Assembly: GCF_021369635.1 (NCBI RefSeq)
Contig: NZ_JAJNBZ010000045.1
Coordinates: 1 to 35,362 of the forward strand
Reading direction: 5' to 3'
Source of the DNA: Paenibacillus profundus
GTDB lineage: Bacteria; Bacillota; Bacilli; Paenibacillales; Paenibacillaceae
Length of the DNA: 35,362 bases
Shown here: positions 22,398 through 30,305 of the stretch, one piece after another
Position numbering within the stretch: the first letter of the stretch is position 1
How the letters are laid out: the number at the start of each line of letters is the position of its first letter
Notes under the pieces: model-generated
Databases searched by the model: none
What the model was told of the DNA's origin: nothing
What the model saw: only the letters and a program-made list of their open reading frames with translations
Position numbers and translations under genes: made by a program

Positions 22398-23216
22398 TTA
22401 CTTCCACCATTGATCGAATGGTGTTACAGGCAGTTCCCGTTTGTGTTGTGTCACCGCGTAGCGGTTTTCAATAATCACCTTCGCTTCTGGAGCAACTTCG
22501 TTGCCGACAAGATATTCATCAAGCACGGCATATTCCAAACCAAGCTCAGCTTCATCAGCTTGTTGCGGCTTGTTGTCGAGAAGATCTGCTGTTGGCGTCT
22601 TCAGATATAGACGTTCTTGTGCATGTAGTTCTATTAAGAGTTCACGCCCTTGACCTTTCGTCAGTCCAGCTAGCGGGAGAATATCGGCTCCGCCATCACC
22701 AAACTTGGTGTAGAAGCCAGTGATTGCTTCTGCGGCATGATCGGTTCCAACAACAAGGCACTGATGCTCGCCTGCCACAGCATACTGTGCAATCATACGC
22801 ATTCTTGCCTTCACGTTCCCTTTGTGGTAATCCGTAAGAGCTTTTCCGTCAGCACCCTCATAAGCTTCTGCAAAAACATGTACAGGAGCCTCTATATTGA
22901 ACGTAAGCGTAGCGTCAGGATTAATGAACTGCAAAGCAAGCTGGGCATCGTCCTCATCTGTTTGTGTCCCGTAAGGCAAACGGATCGCAATAAACTTGGC
23001 TTCATAGCCTTCTGCACGAAGCTCTTCAACCGCCAATTGGGATAATCGTCCTGCAAGTGTCGAATCCTGCCCCCCGCTGATTCCTAACACAAATCCTTTC
23101 GCTCCCGTTTTACGGCAATAATCCTTAAGGAAATTCACTCTATAACGAAGCTCTTCCGAAGGTACAATCGTGCGTTTTACATGCAGTGCGTTGATGATTC
23201 CGGTTTGCTTATTCAT
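22398..23216 (-). CDS. nadE: Ammonia-dependent NAD+ synthetase
   Basis: NadE amidates nicotinate adenine dinucleotide to NAD with ATP and ammonia, the last step of the pathway. The 272-residue length fits the ammonia-dependent form, with no glutaminase domain. The PP-loop LGISGGQDSTLAGR is at about residues 44-57. TDHAAEAITGFYTKFGDGGA, LPLAGLTKGQGRELL and TADLLDNKPQQADE are family signatures. It is the last gene of pncA-pncB-nadD-nadE, 18 bases after nadD. No convincing terminator is seen close behind it. Confidence 0.97.
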   Translation of the reverse strand: MNKQTGIINALHVKRTIVPSEELRYRVNFLKDYCRKTGAKGFVLGISGGQDSTLAGRLSQLAVEELRAEGYEAKFIAIRLPYGTQTDEDDAQLALQFINPDATLTFNIEAPVHVFAEAYEGADGKALTDYHKGNVKARMRMIAQYAVAGEHQCLVVGTDHAAEAITGFYTKFGDGGADILPLAGLTKGQGRELLIELHAQERLYLKTPTADLLDNKPQQADEAELGLEYAVLDEYLVGNEVAPEAKVIIENRYAVTQHKRELPVTPFDQWWK

Positions 23217-23234
23217 ATCCCGCTTCCCCTTTCA

Positions 23235-23849
23235 CTATTTGTACAGGTGATTGATTTGAATGTAGTCGTAAACCTTATCAGGAACCAAATAGCGTGGTTC
23301 TCCACCCATTTTGAATTCATCTCTGATATAACTAGAGCTAATCTCCATTGCCAGCCCCTTGTCGATCAAATGAAACGTATAACCATCGTCTGCATTCCGA
23401 AGAATTGGAGATTTGCTAATGGCCGACAGCATATTGATGCCGTCTCTTGCCATGACAATGAACTTATTTTCACGAATTAGTTCTTCTGCCCGTTTCCATT
23501 TCCCTTCACCGATATCTACGAGCAGATCAGCACCCATGATGAAATATACTTCGTCATTCGGAAATTTCTCACGAAAATGCTTCATTGTTTTGTACGTGGC
23601 GATTTCCCAACCAGGTTGATTCATTTCAAAATCGTCAACTTCAAATTTGTCGTTGCCCTCAATCGCAATCCGAACCATGTTGATACGATGTTCATCCGAA
23701 ACATGCATTTGTTTATCTTGCCGCTTACTGGAACAAGGCAGGAAAATCACCTTGTCCAGCTTGCAACGATGTGCTACTGTGCTTGCTGTCCAAAGATGGA
23801 CATTCGTGATAGGGTCAAAGGATGATCCATAAATCCCGATTTTCGCCAT
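23235..23849 (-). CDS. nadD: Nicotinate-nucleotide adenylyltransferase
   Basis: NadD joins NaMN and ATP to form nicotinate adenine dinucleotide. The 204-residue protein has the nucleotidyltransferase motif GSSFDPITNVHLWTA (about residues 8-22) and the C-terminal ISSSYIR, corresponding to the ISSTxIR motif. FIMGADLLVDI is the family's MGADxL segment. The open frame extends upstream to 23909, but AGGAGG nine bases before ATG 23849 fixes the start. The GxFDPxHxGH motif is slightly changed (N-V-H-L for H-x-G-H), with the second His kept. It overlaps no neighbour; gaps are 16 and 18 bases. Confidence 0.92.
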   Translation of the reverse strand: MAKIGIYGSSFDPITNVHLWTASTVAHRCKLDKVIFLPCSSKRQDKQMHVSDEHRINMVRIAIEGNDKFEVDDFEMNQPGWEIATYKTMKHFREKFPNDEVYFIMGADLLVDIGEGKWKRAEELIRENKFIVMARDGINMLSAISKSPILRNADDGYTFHLIDKGLAMEISSSYIRDEFKMGGEPRYLVPDKVYDYIQINHLYK

Positions 23850-23865
23850 CGTATACAGCCTCCTT

Positions 23866-25350
23866 CTATGCCTCGAGAGCTGCTTGAACTTTATTTCGAA
23901 CTTCTTCAATCAATTGCATCTTGTTATTCCAGCATGCTTGACTGAGGTTAACAGGGTATTCGGCTGGATTGAGGGTGCGTTTATATTCATCCCACAATAC
24001 ATCGAGATTTTCTGTTACAAACTCCCTAATTTCTTTAAGCGTAGGTAACTCGTAGACCAAGTTGCCATTTTCATAGATGGTATGATGAAGTTCTTTCGCC
24101 TCATAGCCCGTTATAAATTTTGCGATATATGTGTGAACGGGATGAAACATGTGCAAGCGTTGTTCATACTTCGGTTCTTCATGTTCCAGCGCAATGTAGT
24201 CGCCCTCCGATTTCCCATTCGCCTTGTTGACGATCCGGAATACACGTTTGCGTCCAGGGGTTGTAATCTTTTCAGGATTCGAGCTTATTTTGATCGTATC
24301 GACCATATCTCCGTTTTCGTCTTCAATCGAGATCAGCTTGTATACAGCACCCAAAGCGGGTTGATCATACGCTGTAATCAGCTTGGTGCCAATGCCCCAC
24401 ACGTCAATTCTAGCCCCCTGTGTTTTCAGGTTCATGATGGTTTGTTCATCGAGATCGTTTGATGCAAAGATTTTGGCATTCGGGAAGCCTGCTTCATCAA
24501 GCATTTTACGAGCTTCTTTCGATAAGTACGCTAAGTCTCCGCTATCAAGTCGGATACCCTTAAAGTGGATACGATCACCGAACTCTTTTGCCACTTTAAT
24601 TGCCGTAGGGACACCAGATCTCAGTGTGTCATAGGTATCAACAAGAAATACGCAGTCTTTATGCGTTTCAGCATAGGCTTTAAATGCCTTATATTCATCA
24701 CGGTATGCTTGAACCATTGCATGAGCGTGTGTACCCGAGACTGGGATGCCAAATAACTTCCCTGCCCTTACATTCGATGTTGCTTCGAACCCCGCAAGGT
24801 ATGCAGCTCTCGTACCCCAAATCGCGGCATCCATTTCTTGCGCTCTCCGAGTTCCGAACTCCATGCAATGATCATCAACCGCAACTTGCTTCATACGAGA
24901 TGCCTTTGTTGCAATAAGGGTTTGGTAATTAACGATATTAAGTATTGCCGTCTCACAAAGTTGTGCTTCTGCCAGCGGTGCTTCAATTCGCATAATCGGT
25001 TCATTCGCAAACACCAATTCACCTTCTTTCATCGAACGAGCGGTTCCTGTGAAACGAATTGTCCGAAGGTAGTCCAGATATTCTTCACTGTATCCTTCCT
25101 CCCGAAGAAAATCCAAATCACTCTCAGTAAAACGGAAATCATACAAATATCGGATGACTCGTTCTAAGCCTGCAAAGATCGCATATCCGTTCTGGAATGG
25201 AAGCTTGCGGAAGTACACTTCAAAAACTGCCTTTCGGTTATGCATGCCATTTTGCCAGTAGACTTGCGCCATATTAATTTGATATTTATCGGTATGCAGC
25301 GCGAAACTGTCATCACAATGATTGAATACCGGAAGCTCAATCTTATTCAT
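23866..25350 (-). CDS. pncB: Nicotinate phosphoribosyltransferase
   Basis: PncB makes nicotinate mononucleotide from nicotinate and PRPP, coupled to ATP hydrolysis. The 494-residue length and motifs fit: TDKYQINMAQVYWQNGMHNR at the N-terminus, EFGTRRAQEMDAAIWGTRAA, SGTHAHAMVQAYRDE with the phosphorylated His region, and FKGIRLDSGDLAYLS for phosphate binding. The ATG at 25350 overlaps the 3' end of pncA by eight bases, so the two are translationally coupled. It feeds NadD and NadE encoded just downstream. Confidence 0.97.
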   Translation of the reverse strand: MNKIELPVFNHCDDSFALHTDKYQINMAQVYWQNGMHNRKAVFEVYFRKLPFQNGYAIFAGLERVIRYLYDFRFTESDLDFLREEGYSEEYLDYLRTIRFTGTARSMKEGELVFANEPIMRIEAPLAEAQLCETAILNIVNYQTLIATKASRMKQVAVDDHCMEFGTRRAQEMDAAIWGTRAAYLAGFEATSNVRAGKLFGIPVSGTHAHAMVQAYRDEYKAFKAYAETHKDCVFLVDTYDTLRSGVPTAIKVAKEFGDRIHFKGIRLDSGDLAYLSKEARKMLDEAGFPNAKIFASNDLDEQTIMNLKTQGARIDVWGIGTKLITAYDQPALGAVYKLISIEDENGDMVDTIKISSNPEKITTPGRKRVFRIVNKANGKSEGDYIALEHEEPKYEQRLHMFHPVHTYIAKFITGYEAKELHHTIYENGNLVYELPTLKEIREFVTENLDVLWDEYKRTLNPAEYPVNLSQACWNNKMQLIEEVRNKVQAALEA

Positions 25351-25918
25351 CTTCGTTTTCCTCCTTTTTGACTACTGCAGCTCCAAGCGAACCTTTGAAA
25401 TGTCTTAGTGCCCATACATGACCTTCGGCATCAAAGCTTGCAACGGCATCCTCGTGAACAACAATATCGAAGCCTTTATTGTAAGCATCTACTGCGGTGT
25501 GGAGTATGCAAATGTCCGTACAAACGCCTACAAGATGAAGTTCATTTATTCCTCTTGCTCGAAGTTGAAGTTCTAAGTCCGTTCCTGCAAATGCACTGTA
25601 TCTTGTTTTGTCCATCCAATAGACATTATTTGCGTCTTTATTTGCTTGATACAGATCCTCCAATTGACCGAAAAGCTTCCGACCATCTGTTCCCTCAATG
25701 TTGTGCGGCGGGAACAGCTTCGTTTCCGGATGGAATGCATCATTCTCCTTATGAATGTCGATTGCGAATACAACGAAATCCCCGCTTTGAATAAACTCTT
25801 TCGTAATTTCAGTAATTCGCCCTTCAATCGCTTGCCCTGGTGCTTCACAAGTCAATGCCCCATCCGTAGCAACGAAGTCCTTTGTATAGTCAATATGAAT
25901 AAGTGCTTTCTTTTTCAT
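25343..25918 (-). CDS. pncA: Nicotinamidase (isochorismatase-like fold)
   Basis: PncA hydrolyses nicotinamide to nicotinate and ammonia. The 191-residue protein has the catalytic Asp in LIHIDYTKDF (Asp10), Lys104 in YWMDKTRYSAF and the Cys in VGVCTDICILHTA (Cys137), with metal-ligand candidates in FAIDIHKENDAFHPE. The ORF could extend to 25987, but AAAGGAGGAG before ATG 25918 fixes the start, leaving the TAATTGT repeats upstream as promoter DNA. It opens the four-gene salvage operon. Other isochorismatase-fold hydrolases look similar, but the pncB-nadD-nadE context makes nicotinamidase by far the best call. Confidence 0.93.
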   Translation of the reverse strand: MKKKALIHIDYTKDFVATDGALTCEAPGQAIEGRITEITKEFIQSGDFVVFAIDIHKENDAFHPETKLFPPHNIEGTDGRKLFGQLEDLYQANKDANNVYWMDKTRYSAFAGTDLELQLRARGINELHLVGVCTDICILHTAVDAYNKGFDIVVHEDAVASFDAEGHVWALRHFKGSLGAAVVKKEENEDE

Positions 25919-25949
25919 TTTGTACTCCTCCTTTAATTTAACTATTGCA

Positions 25950-25970
25950 TAATTGTTAATTGTTAATTGT
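25950..25970. promoter_or_regulatory. Three tandem TAATTGT motifs upstream of pncA, candidate NrtR operator
   Basis: TAATTGT occurs three times head to tail at 25950-25956, 25957-25963 and 25964-25970, with no gaps. The same 7-mer and its inverse form the dyad upstream of nrtR (26883-26905). Sharing this half-site between the regulator gene and the operon suggests one regulon; binding is inferred. Confidence 0.6.
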
Positions 25971-25996
25971 AAAAAGAGTAGTGACAATAAAGTTAG

Positions 25997-26038
25997 AATA
26001 GCACTTCAACCATCTCACATCGACTTCGGAGTGCTATT
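25997..26038 (-). terminator. Intrinsic terminator of nrtR
   Basis: AATAGCACT (25997-26005) pairs with AGTGCTATT (26030-26038) over a long loop, 40 bases after the nrtR stop. The minus-strand tail CTAACTTTATT is only moderately T-rich. It separates nrtR from the pncA promoter. Confidence 0.6.
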
Positions 26039-26077
26039 TACTTTAGTCACCATCTTATTTTAAGCATCTATCATCAA

Positions 26078-26854
26078 TCACATTCTGGTATGGTAAATGG
26101 ATTTGTTTAGTTCCATATCGACGAATCGGTACAACTGTGTCGGTCGTTTAGATGTTCGGGTTGTCTTCTTCCCTACAACCTCTTGGATAAATGGCAAAGA
26201 TTTGACCTTTCTTGCAAATGCCGATTCCAATGCAATTGCGGAATCATCAGTGACCGTAAGGAGAACGGCTTGCAGCTCCGAGTAAGTGAATTCTTCAGGT
26301 AGAAATTCCTTTGCGACAGTCGTTTCGAGAAGTTTCTGGCGAATCACATGAATCGCATCTGCAATGATTTGTGCATGATCAAAAGCAAGCTCAAGATTCA
26401 TGACCTCTTTTACCGAGAACAGTTGAACATCTGCGGCATCATCGTTTGCCTGTCTTTTGGACAACTTGTGTTCTGGAACAATCGCAAAGTGTGCATTTGT
26501 AATCATCCAGCCCCGCGGATCACGTCCTGGTCTATCATATACACCGTAATGTTCAAGATGAATGTTCTCTACACCTGTTTCTTCTTGTAACTCACGTTTT
26601 GCACTTTCAAATGCAGTCTCATTTGGATTTACGAAGCCACCAGGCAATGCCCACTTCCCTGCTTCGATATTTGGCGTTCCTTCGCTGTTAAGCTTACTCC
26701 GCTGAATGAGCATAATCTTGAGATCCATCTCGGGCGGTTTGAATTCTTTGATTGTAACAGGCAATATCGTAAATACAGCAATATCTGATGTATAGCCATC
26801 TGGCGTTCGATATTTTTTTACATTATATTGTGCTAAGGCATCTTTGTTTGACAT
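26078..26854 (-). CDS. nrtR: NrtR-type Nudix-related transcriptional regulator
   Basis: The 258-residue protein joins a Nudix domain to a C-terminal winged helix, the NrtR layout. NrtR proteins repress NAD genes and are released by ADP-ribose. The Nudix box is complete: G73-x5-E79-x7-REL(Q)EETGV, so hydrolase activity may remain. The C-terminal part (FTYSELQAVLLTVTDDSAIA, FARKVKSLPFIQEVVGKKTT) is the wHTH, and the basic KKTTRTSKRPTQLYRF end fits NrtR. It lies upstream of and on the same strand as pncA-pncB-nadD-nadE, with its own terminator between, and both promoters share TAATTGT half-sites. Confidence 0.88.
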   Translation of the reverse strand: MSNKDALAQYNVKKYRTPDGYTSDIAVFTILPVTIKEFKPPEMDLKIMLIQRSKLNSEGTPNIEAGKWALPGGFVNPNETAFESAKRELQEETGVENIHLEHYGVYDRPGRDPRGWMITNAHFAIVPEHKLSKRQANDDAADVQLFSVKEVMNLELAFDHAQIIADAIHVIRQKLLETTVAKEFLPEEFTYSELQAVLLTVTDDSAIALESAFARKVKSLPFIQEVVGKKTTRTSKRPTQLYRFVDMELNKSIYHTRM

Positions 26855-26882
26855 TTATAAGCACAACCCTTTCTCTCTTTTA

Positions 26883-26905
26883 ACAATTACCAATGTGTTA
26901 ATTGT
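26883..26905. promoter_or_regulatory. ACAATTA...TAATTGT dyad upstream of nrtR, candidate operator
   Basis: ACAATTA (26883-26889) and TAATTGT (26899-26905) are perfect inverted arms separated by nine bases, 29 bases before the nrtR start. The arms match the three tandem TAATTGT motifs upstream of pncA, suggesting autoregulation. Confidence 0.6.
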
Positions 26906-27070
26906 ATATTAATCATAGTTCCTACATTTGTCAACCTATATATTCTATGTTTTTAATACATTTTGTTCTAACTTATTTTGGGCAAAAAAAGGTTAAGAAA
27001 AGAAGTACGAATCTACTCCGATATGTCGAGTTAAAAAAGCATAATTGTAAAAGTTCTAGTCGAACACCAA

Positions 27071-27102
27071 AAGGAGCAGCTGCTCCGGCAAACTGCTCCT
27101 TG
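27071..27102. terminator. Hairpin in the nrtR / chimera intergenic region
   Basis: AAGGAGCAG (27071-27079) pairs with CTGCTCCTT (27094-27102). A second stem, GCGGTTGCC/GGCAACCGC type (about 27179-27203), follows and could terminate the minus-strand chimera. Apart from these, 26906-27237 shows no gene. Confidence 0.45.
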
Positions 27103-27237
27103 CTTCAATAGATCCCTTAAGGTTACTGCACAATTTTGTATGAATTTTTTTATTGCGTATCTTAACATAGCAGAAAACGGTTGCCTTCTTCACGGCAACC
27201 GCTTCTCTTAACTGTCGTTTAAATTTTCAAACGTCGA

Positions 27238-27498
27238 CTATTCAGTTCGGTATAACTGACCGCATGCCGCATTAATGTCCGATCCGAATTGAGTTCGGAC
27301 CGTAACGTTCACACCATTTAGCTTCAACGTCCGAACGAACGTTTTGATCCTTTCAGGGTCAGTTGGCAAGTAGCTTTGAGGCGTCACTTCTGTCGAATTG
27401 TAGGGAATTAGGTTCACGTGGTAGAGATGTTCCCAAGATCCCCTTCCCCTTAACAGAGCGGCAACCGCTCTCGCATGCTCCGTCGAGTCGTTGAACCC
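27238..27498 (-). pseudogene. C-terminal remnant of a Cfr/RlmN-family 23S rRNA methyltransferase
   Basis: The frame ending at TAG 27238 reads GFNDSTEHARAVAALLRGRG, WEHLYHVNLIPYNSTEV, then VNVTVRTQFGSDINAACGQL. This is the C-terminal end of radical-SAM enzymes methylating A2503. The QFGxDIxAACGQLY ending is closer to Cfr (resistance) than to housekeeping RlmN, which usually has a charged R-x-x-x-G-x-DI segment. Only 87 residues remain and the CxxxCxxC radical-SAM cluster motif is gone. It is joined out of frame to the ABC-F remnant at about 27498. Confidence 0.8.
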
Positions 27499-28394
27499 TC
27501 GAAAGTCATCTGCGATATTTTCAGGCTTTCCGAGCTATCGACGTTTCTCAGGAGCTGGGATCTTTCCTCGATCGCGGAATGCTGTCTTTGCTCAATTGAT
27601 TTGGATCGCTTCATCATTTTGGCGGCCTTGTGACCGATGTATCCTTTGTCGACCTTGGAGCCGGAGTTACGGGTGCCGTTTTTCGTTTTTTCTACTTCGT
27701 GCGACCAGTTGCTCGTTCGCTTGGCCGCTTCGGACAGCCTCTTAATGTCCTTCCTCAGCTTTTCGTTCTCGGCCAGTTCGAAATTGTCCTGTCTTTGTTT
27801 GTTCTCCCACCAGTCTGAAAAGTTTCCGTTCTGGATTTCGATATTGGTCTTATTGATCGAAATAATGTGATCCACACAATTGTCGAGAAACGCCCGATCG
27901 TGTGACACCAAAATAAAACCGCTCTTGTCGTTCAAATAATCACTTACTAGCTTCCGAGCATGCAGATCCAGATGATTGGTCGGCTCGTCGATAAGCAAAA
28001 AGCTGTTCTCCTTCAAAAACAGAACCGCCAGCATTACCTTCGTCTGTTCTCCGTTGGACAACGAGTCGAACGGTCGGTACAACACATCTTCTGACAACTT
28101 CAGCAGCGAAAACTCGCGCATGAGTTGCCAGTGCTCATAGTCCGGATGGATGTCGGCTACCACATCGAATGTATAGTTTTCCTTGTGTTCGACGTGGAAC
28201 GGGAAATACTCGAAACTGACGTTAGAGGAAATCGTTCCGCTGTATTCATACTTGCCGAGCAGCAGATTGAGAAACGTAGTCTTGCCCCGGCCGTTCCTCC
28301 CCGTAAAGCCCAATTTCCAGTTGGTATCGATTTGTAAACTTACATGCTCAAATTTCAACCCTATCGGGAAGTCTTCCCCTACTTTCTTACGCAT
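27450..28394 (-). pseudogene. Truncated Lsa-like ABC-F ribosomal-protection protein in a chimeric ORF
   Basis: Intact ABC-F proteins of the Lsa/Vga type have two ABC domains and displace antibiotics from the ribosome. Here only the first remains: Walker A GRNGRGKTT, signature LSNGEQTKVML, Walker B FLLIDEPTNHLD, H-loop VSHDRAF, then the inter-domain linker (NGTRNSGSKVDKGYIGHKAA, KMMKRSKSIEQRQ). The second ABC domain is lost at the joint to the Cfr-like piece near 27500. The first 14 residues (MRKKVGEDFPIGLK) are not ABC-F but come from an OYE-family protein, joined in frame at about 28352. About 314 of roughly 500 residues are present, so protection activity is unlikely. Confidence 0.85.
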
Positions 28395-28655
28395 TTCCTC
28401 ATAGGGTTTTGATTAAGAATTTCATACGGCCATTCAAATCACCGCCCCACTCGTCTTGAAGTTTATTGTGGTGAGGAGATAAAAATTGATTGATTAAATA
28501 GCCGTGAGCGGCATTCCCAAATCGATAAATGAGCTGCCATATCTCATTTGATGTTAGTTCCCTTGGTTCATATTCATTAAAAAAATCTTTAATGTCCCCA
28601 GATAAAGGAATTACACTCGGTGCAACGGGATATTTTGAATTAGAGTTGTGAAACG
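28353..28655 (-). pseudogene. Fragment of an Old Yellow Enzyme-type NADH:flavin oxidoreductase
   Basis: The minus frame reads SKYPVAPSVIPLSG, LTSNEIWQLIYRFGNA, then AHGYLINQFLSPHHNKLQDE, WGGDLNGRMKFLIK. AHGYL.NQFLSP..N...DEWGG....R..F is the OYE active-region signature. About 15-20 residues between FGNA and AHGYL are deleted. A one-base shift near 28400 then leads to EEMRKKVGEDFPIGLK, which supplies the start of the ABC-F chimera. The FMN-barrel N-terminus and C-terminus are missing. Confidence 0.75.
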
Positions 28656-28709
28656 GTATTGAACCGACCGTCTTTCGATAAGAGAATTTTTTGCATTAAT
28701 CGTACTTTT

Positions 28710-28737
28710 TTGACTTAGCGGAAAATAAACATACTAA
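28710..28737 (+). promoter_or_regulatory. Possible promoter of the SMP-30-like gene
   Basis: TTGACT (28710-28715) and TACTAA (28732-28737) are 16 bases apart, 36 bases upstream of the ATG. The -35 is near consensus; the -10 is weak. Confidence 0.35.
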
Positions 28738-28773
28738 GTGAATCCATGTATTGAGGAAAGGAGATTTTAAACC

Positions 28774-29616
28774 ATGCGATTTGAGTTATTTAAGAGCAAA
28801 ATTCTAACGGATGGATTTACACGCTTAATAGAAGGTCCTTCATGCGATAAAAACGGGAATATTTACGCCGTTAATTTTCAAAGAGATGGCACGGTTGGTA
28901 AAGTAACCCCAAATGGAAAAAGCAGTGTTTTTATTGAATTGCCTACGGGAAGTACCGGATGCGGGACACGTATTGACCCTAATGGAACTATGTACATTGC
29001 AGATTTTAAAAAACATAATATATTCGCCGTTAACCTTGAAACGAAAGAGATCCGTGTACATGCTAATGAACCTGCAATGAACCAGCCTAATGATTTAGCG
29101 ATAACCGAACAAGGTGTTTTATTCGCTAGTGACCCCAACTGGCTCCATCAAAATAAGGGGCAATTGTGGCGTATTAATACAAATGGAAACACGCATTTAT
29201 TAGAAAGGAATATGGGAACGACGAATGGAATTGAAGTGAGTCCTGACGGTAAAAAATTATATGTAAACGAATCTTCGCAAAGAAGAATATGGGTATATGA
29301 TCTATCAAGTACTAATGAATTGAGTAATAAACGCTTATTGGTAGAGTTTCGGGATTTTGGACTTGATGGAATGCGCTGTGATGTGGCAGGCAATTTGTTT
29401 GTTACTCGCCCTGAAAAAGGTATGGTGGCGAAGATTTCCCCTGATGGTCTTTTACTAAGCGAAATTTCCCTTATTGGTAAAAACTGTACCAACCTTACAT
29501 TTGGGGGACCTGATGGAAGAACCTGCTATGTGACAATGTCTGATACAGGAAGCATTGAAATGTTTCAATCCGATGTGCCTGGAAGGTGTTGGAGTTTGTT
29601 GCATAGAAGTTTTTAG
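28774..29616 (+). CDS. SMP-30/gluconolactonase-like beta-propeller protein
   Basis: The 280-residue protein has repeated propeller blades: EGPSCDKNGNIYAVNFQRDG, GTRIDPNGTMYIADFKKHNI, QPNDLAITEQGVLFASDPN, TTNGIEVSPDGKKLYVNESS and LDGMRCDVAGNLFVTRP. These fit the SMP-30/gluconolaconase/LRE-like family, which hydrolyse sugar or other lactones with a bound divalent metal. Candidate metal ligands are the early Glu (IEGPS), Asn in PNDLA and Asp in LDGMRCD. No signal peptide is present, so it should be cytoplasmic. AAAGGAG precedes ATG 28774. It stands alone on the plus strand; the substrate is unknown. Confidence 0.85.
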   Translation: MRFELFKSKILTDGFTRLIEGPSCDKNGNIYAVNFQRDGTVGKVTPNGKSSVFIELPTGSTGCGTRIDPNGTMYIADFKKHNIFAVNLETKEIRVHANEPAMNQPNDLAITEQGVLFASDPNWLHQNKGQLWRINTNGNTHLLERNMGTTNGIEVSPDGKKLYVNESSQRRIWVYDLSSTNELSNKRLLVEFRDFGLDGMRCDVAGNLFVTRPEKGMVAKISPDGLLLSEISLIGKNCTNLTFGGPDGRTCYVTMSDTGSIEMFQSDVPGRCWSLLHRSF

Positions 29617-29719
29617 ATTAAGGTTGCGATAACGGCGATTTTAGCAACCCTCGTCCCCCTTTCTTCCCTTTCATCTCATTTCCTCAATTATGCGCATAAA
29701 TCCGTGTCGTAAAGCGATT

Positions 29720-29768
29720 AAGCCCATATGTTTTTTGTCGTTGCCTCGCGACAGAAGCATATGGGCTT
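29720..29768. terminator. Large hairpin after the SMP-30-like gene
   Basis: AAGCCCATATG (29720-29730) pairs perfectly with CATATGGGCTT (29758-29768), with a second TGTCG/CGACA stem inside. It lies about 100 bases past the stop and could be a terminator or a folded transposon relic. The rest of 29617-30305 has no gene, only the repeats and hairpin listed next. Confidence 0.5.
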
Positions 29769-30054
29769 TGAATAACAAAACCTCCTATTAGAGCAATTAA
29801 TTCTAGTTGTTCCAACGCTGGTCGTGTGTACGTATTTATCCACATCCGCGACGCCATACATTGCAATTGCTAACCAGGGTATCCGCCCTTTTATCCATAT
29901 TTTAAGCAAATTATCTTCTTTATTTTTTTATTCTCGTTCAATAAAATGGCCCTTAAACTAAAGAAAAAGCACAATTCTTACTGCAGAATTGCGCCATTAA
30001 ATGGAATAACATAATTGGGGATTCTGTTCAAACTTTTTTACAAAGGATCAGAGT

Positions 30055-30135
30055 TTGTTATAAATGATCAAACTTTATTTTAAATCTAAAGTAGTGCCAA
30101 ACGTCATTTAATTCTAAAGTAATGACGCCAAATAA
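30055..30135 (-). repeat. Degenerate ~20-bp repeats, possibly a transposon end
   Basis: Read on the minus strand, two clear units are GGCGTCATTACTTTAGAATT and GTTTGGCACTACTTTAGATT. Looser units (TTTGATCATTTATAACAAA and CTGATCCTTTGTAAAAAA) follow to about 30030. The core CANTACTTTA resembles that of the repeats at 22187-22268, in inverted orientation. No ORF lies here. Confidence 0.5.
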
Positions 30136-30155
30136 AAAAAGTCACAGAGGAACAC

Positions 30156-30186
30156 ACGTTGAATTCATTTGAATTCGGCGTTTTTT
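30156..30186 (+). terminator. Hairpin with T-run upstream of the metalloprotease gene
   Basis: ACGTTGAATTC (30156-30166) pairs with GAATTCGGCGT (30171-30181), using two G-T pairs, and is followed by six T residues. It would insulate the metalloprotease unit from upstream transcription. Confidence 0.65.
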
Positions 30187-30305
30187 GTGTGAACTCGCAA
30201 CAATCTTAGTTTGTATAATATAGGTGTATTTGGTATATATTATCATTTGGTAATGCGAACTACGTTAGCTTGCTGCCCAGTGAACAGAAAAGGAGTCGTT
30301 CATTT

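Noticed and set aside
23235..23909. Longer nadD starting at 23909
   Set aside because: The extra 20 residues (MKKFEIKFKQLSRHRRRLYT) overlap the 3' end of pncB, and AGGAGG is spaced for ATG 23849, where the conserved MAKIGIYGSSFDP begins.
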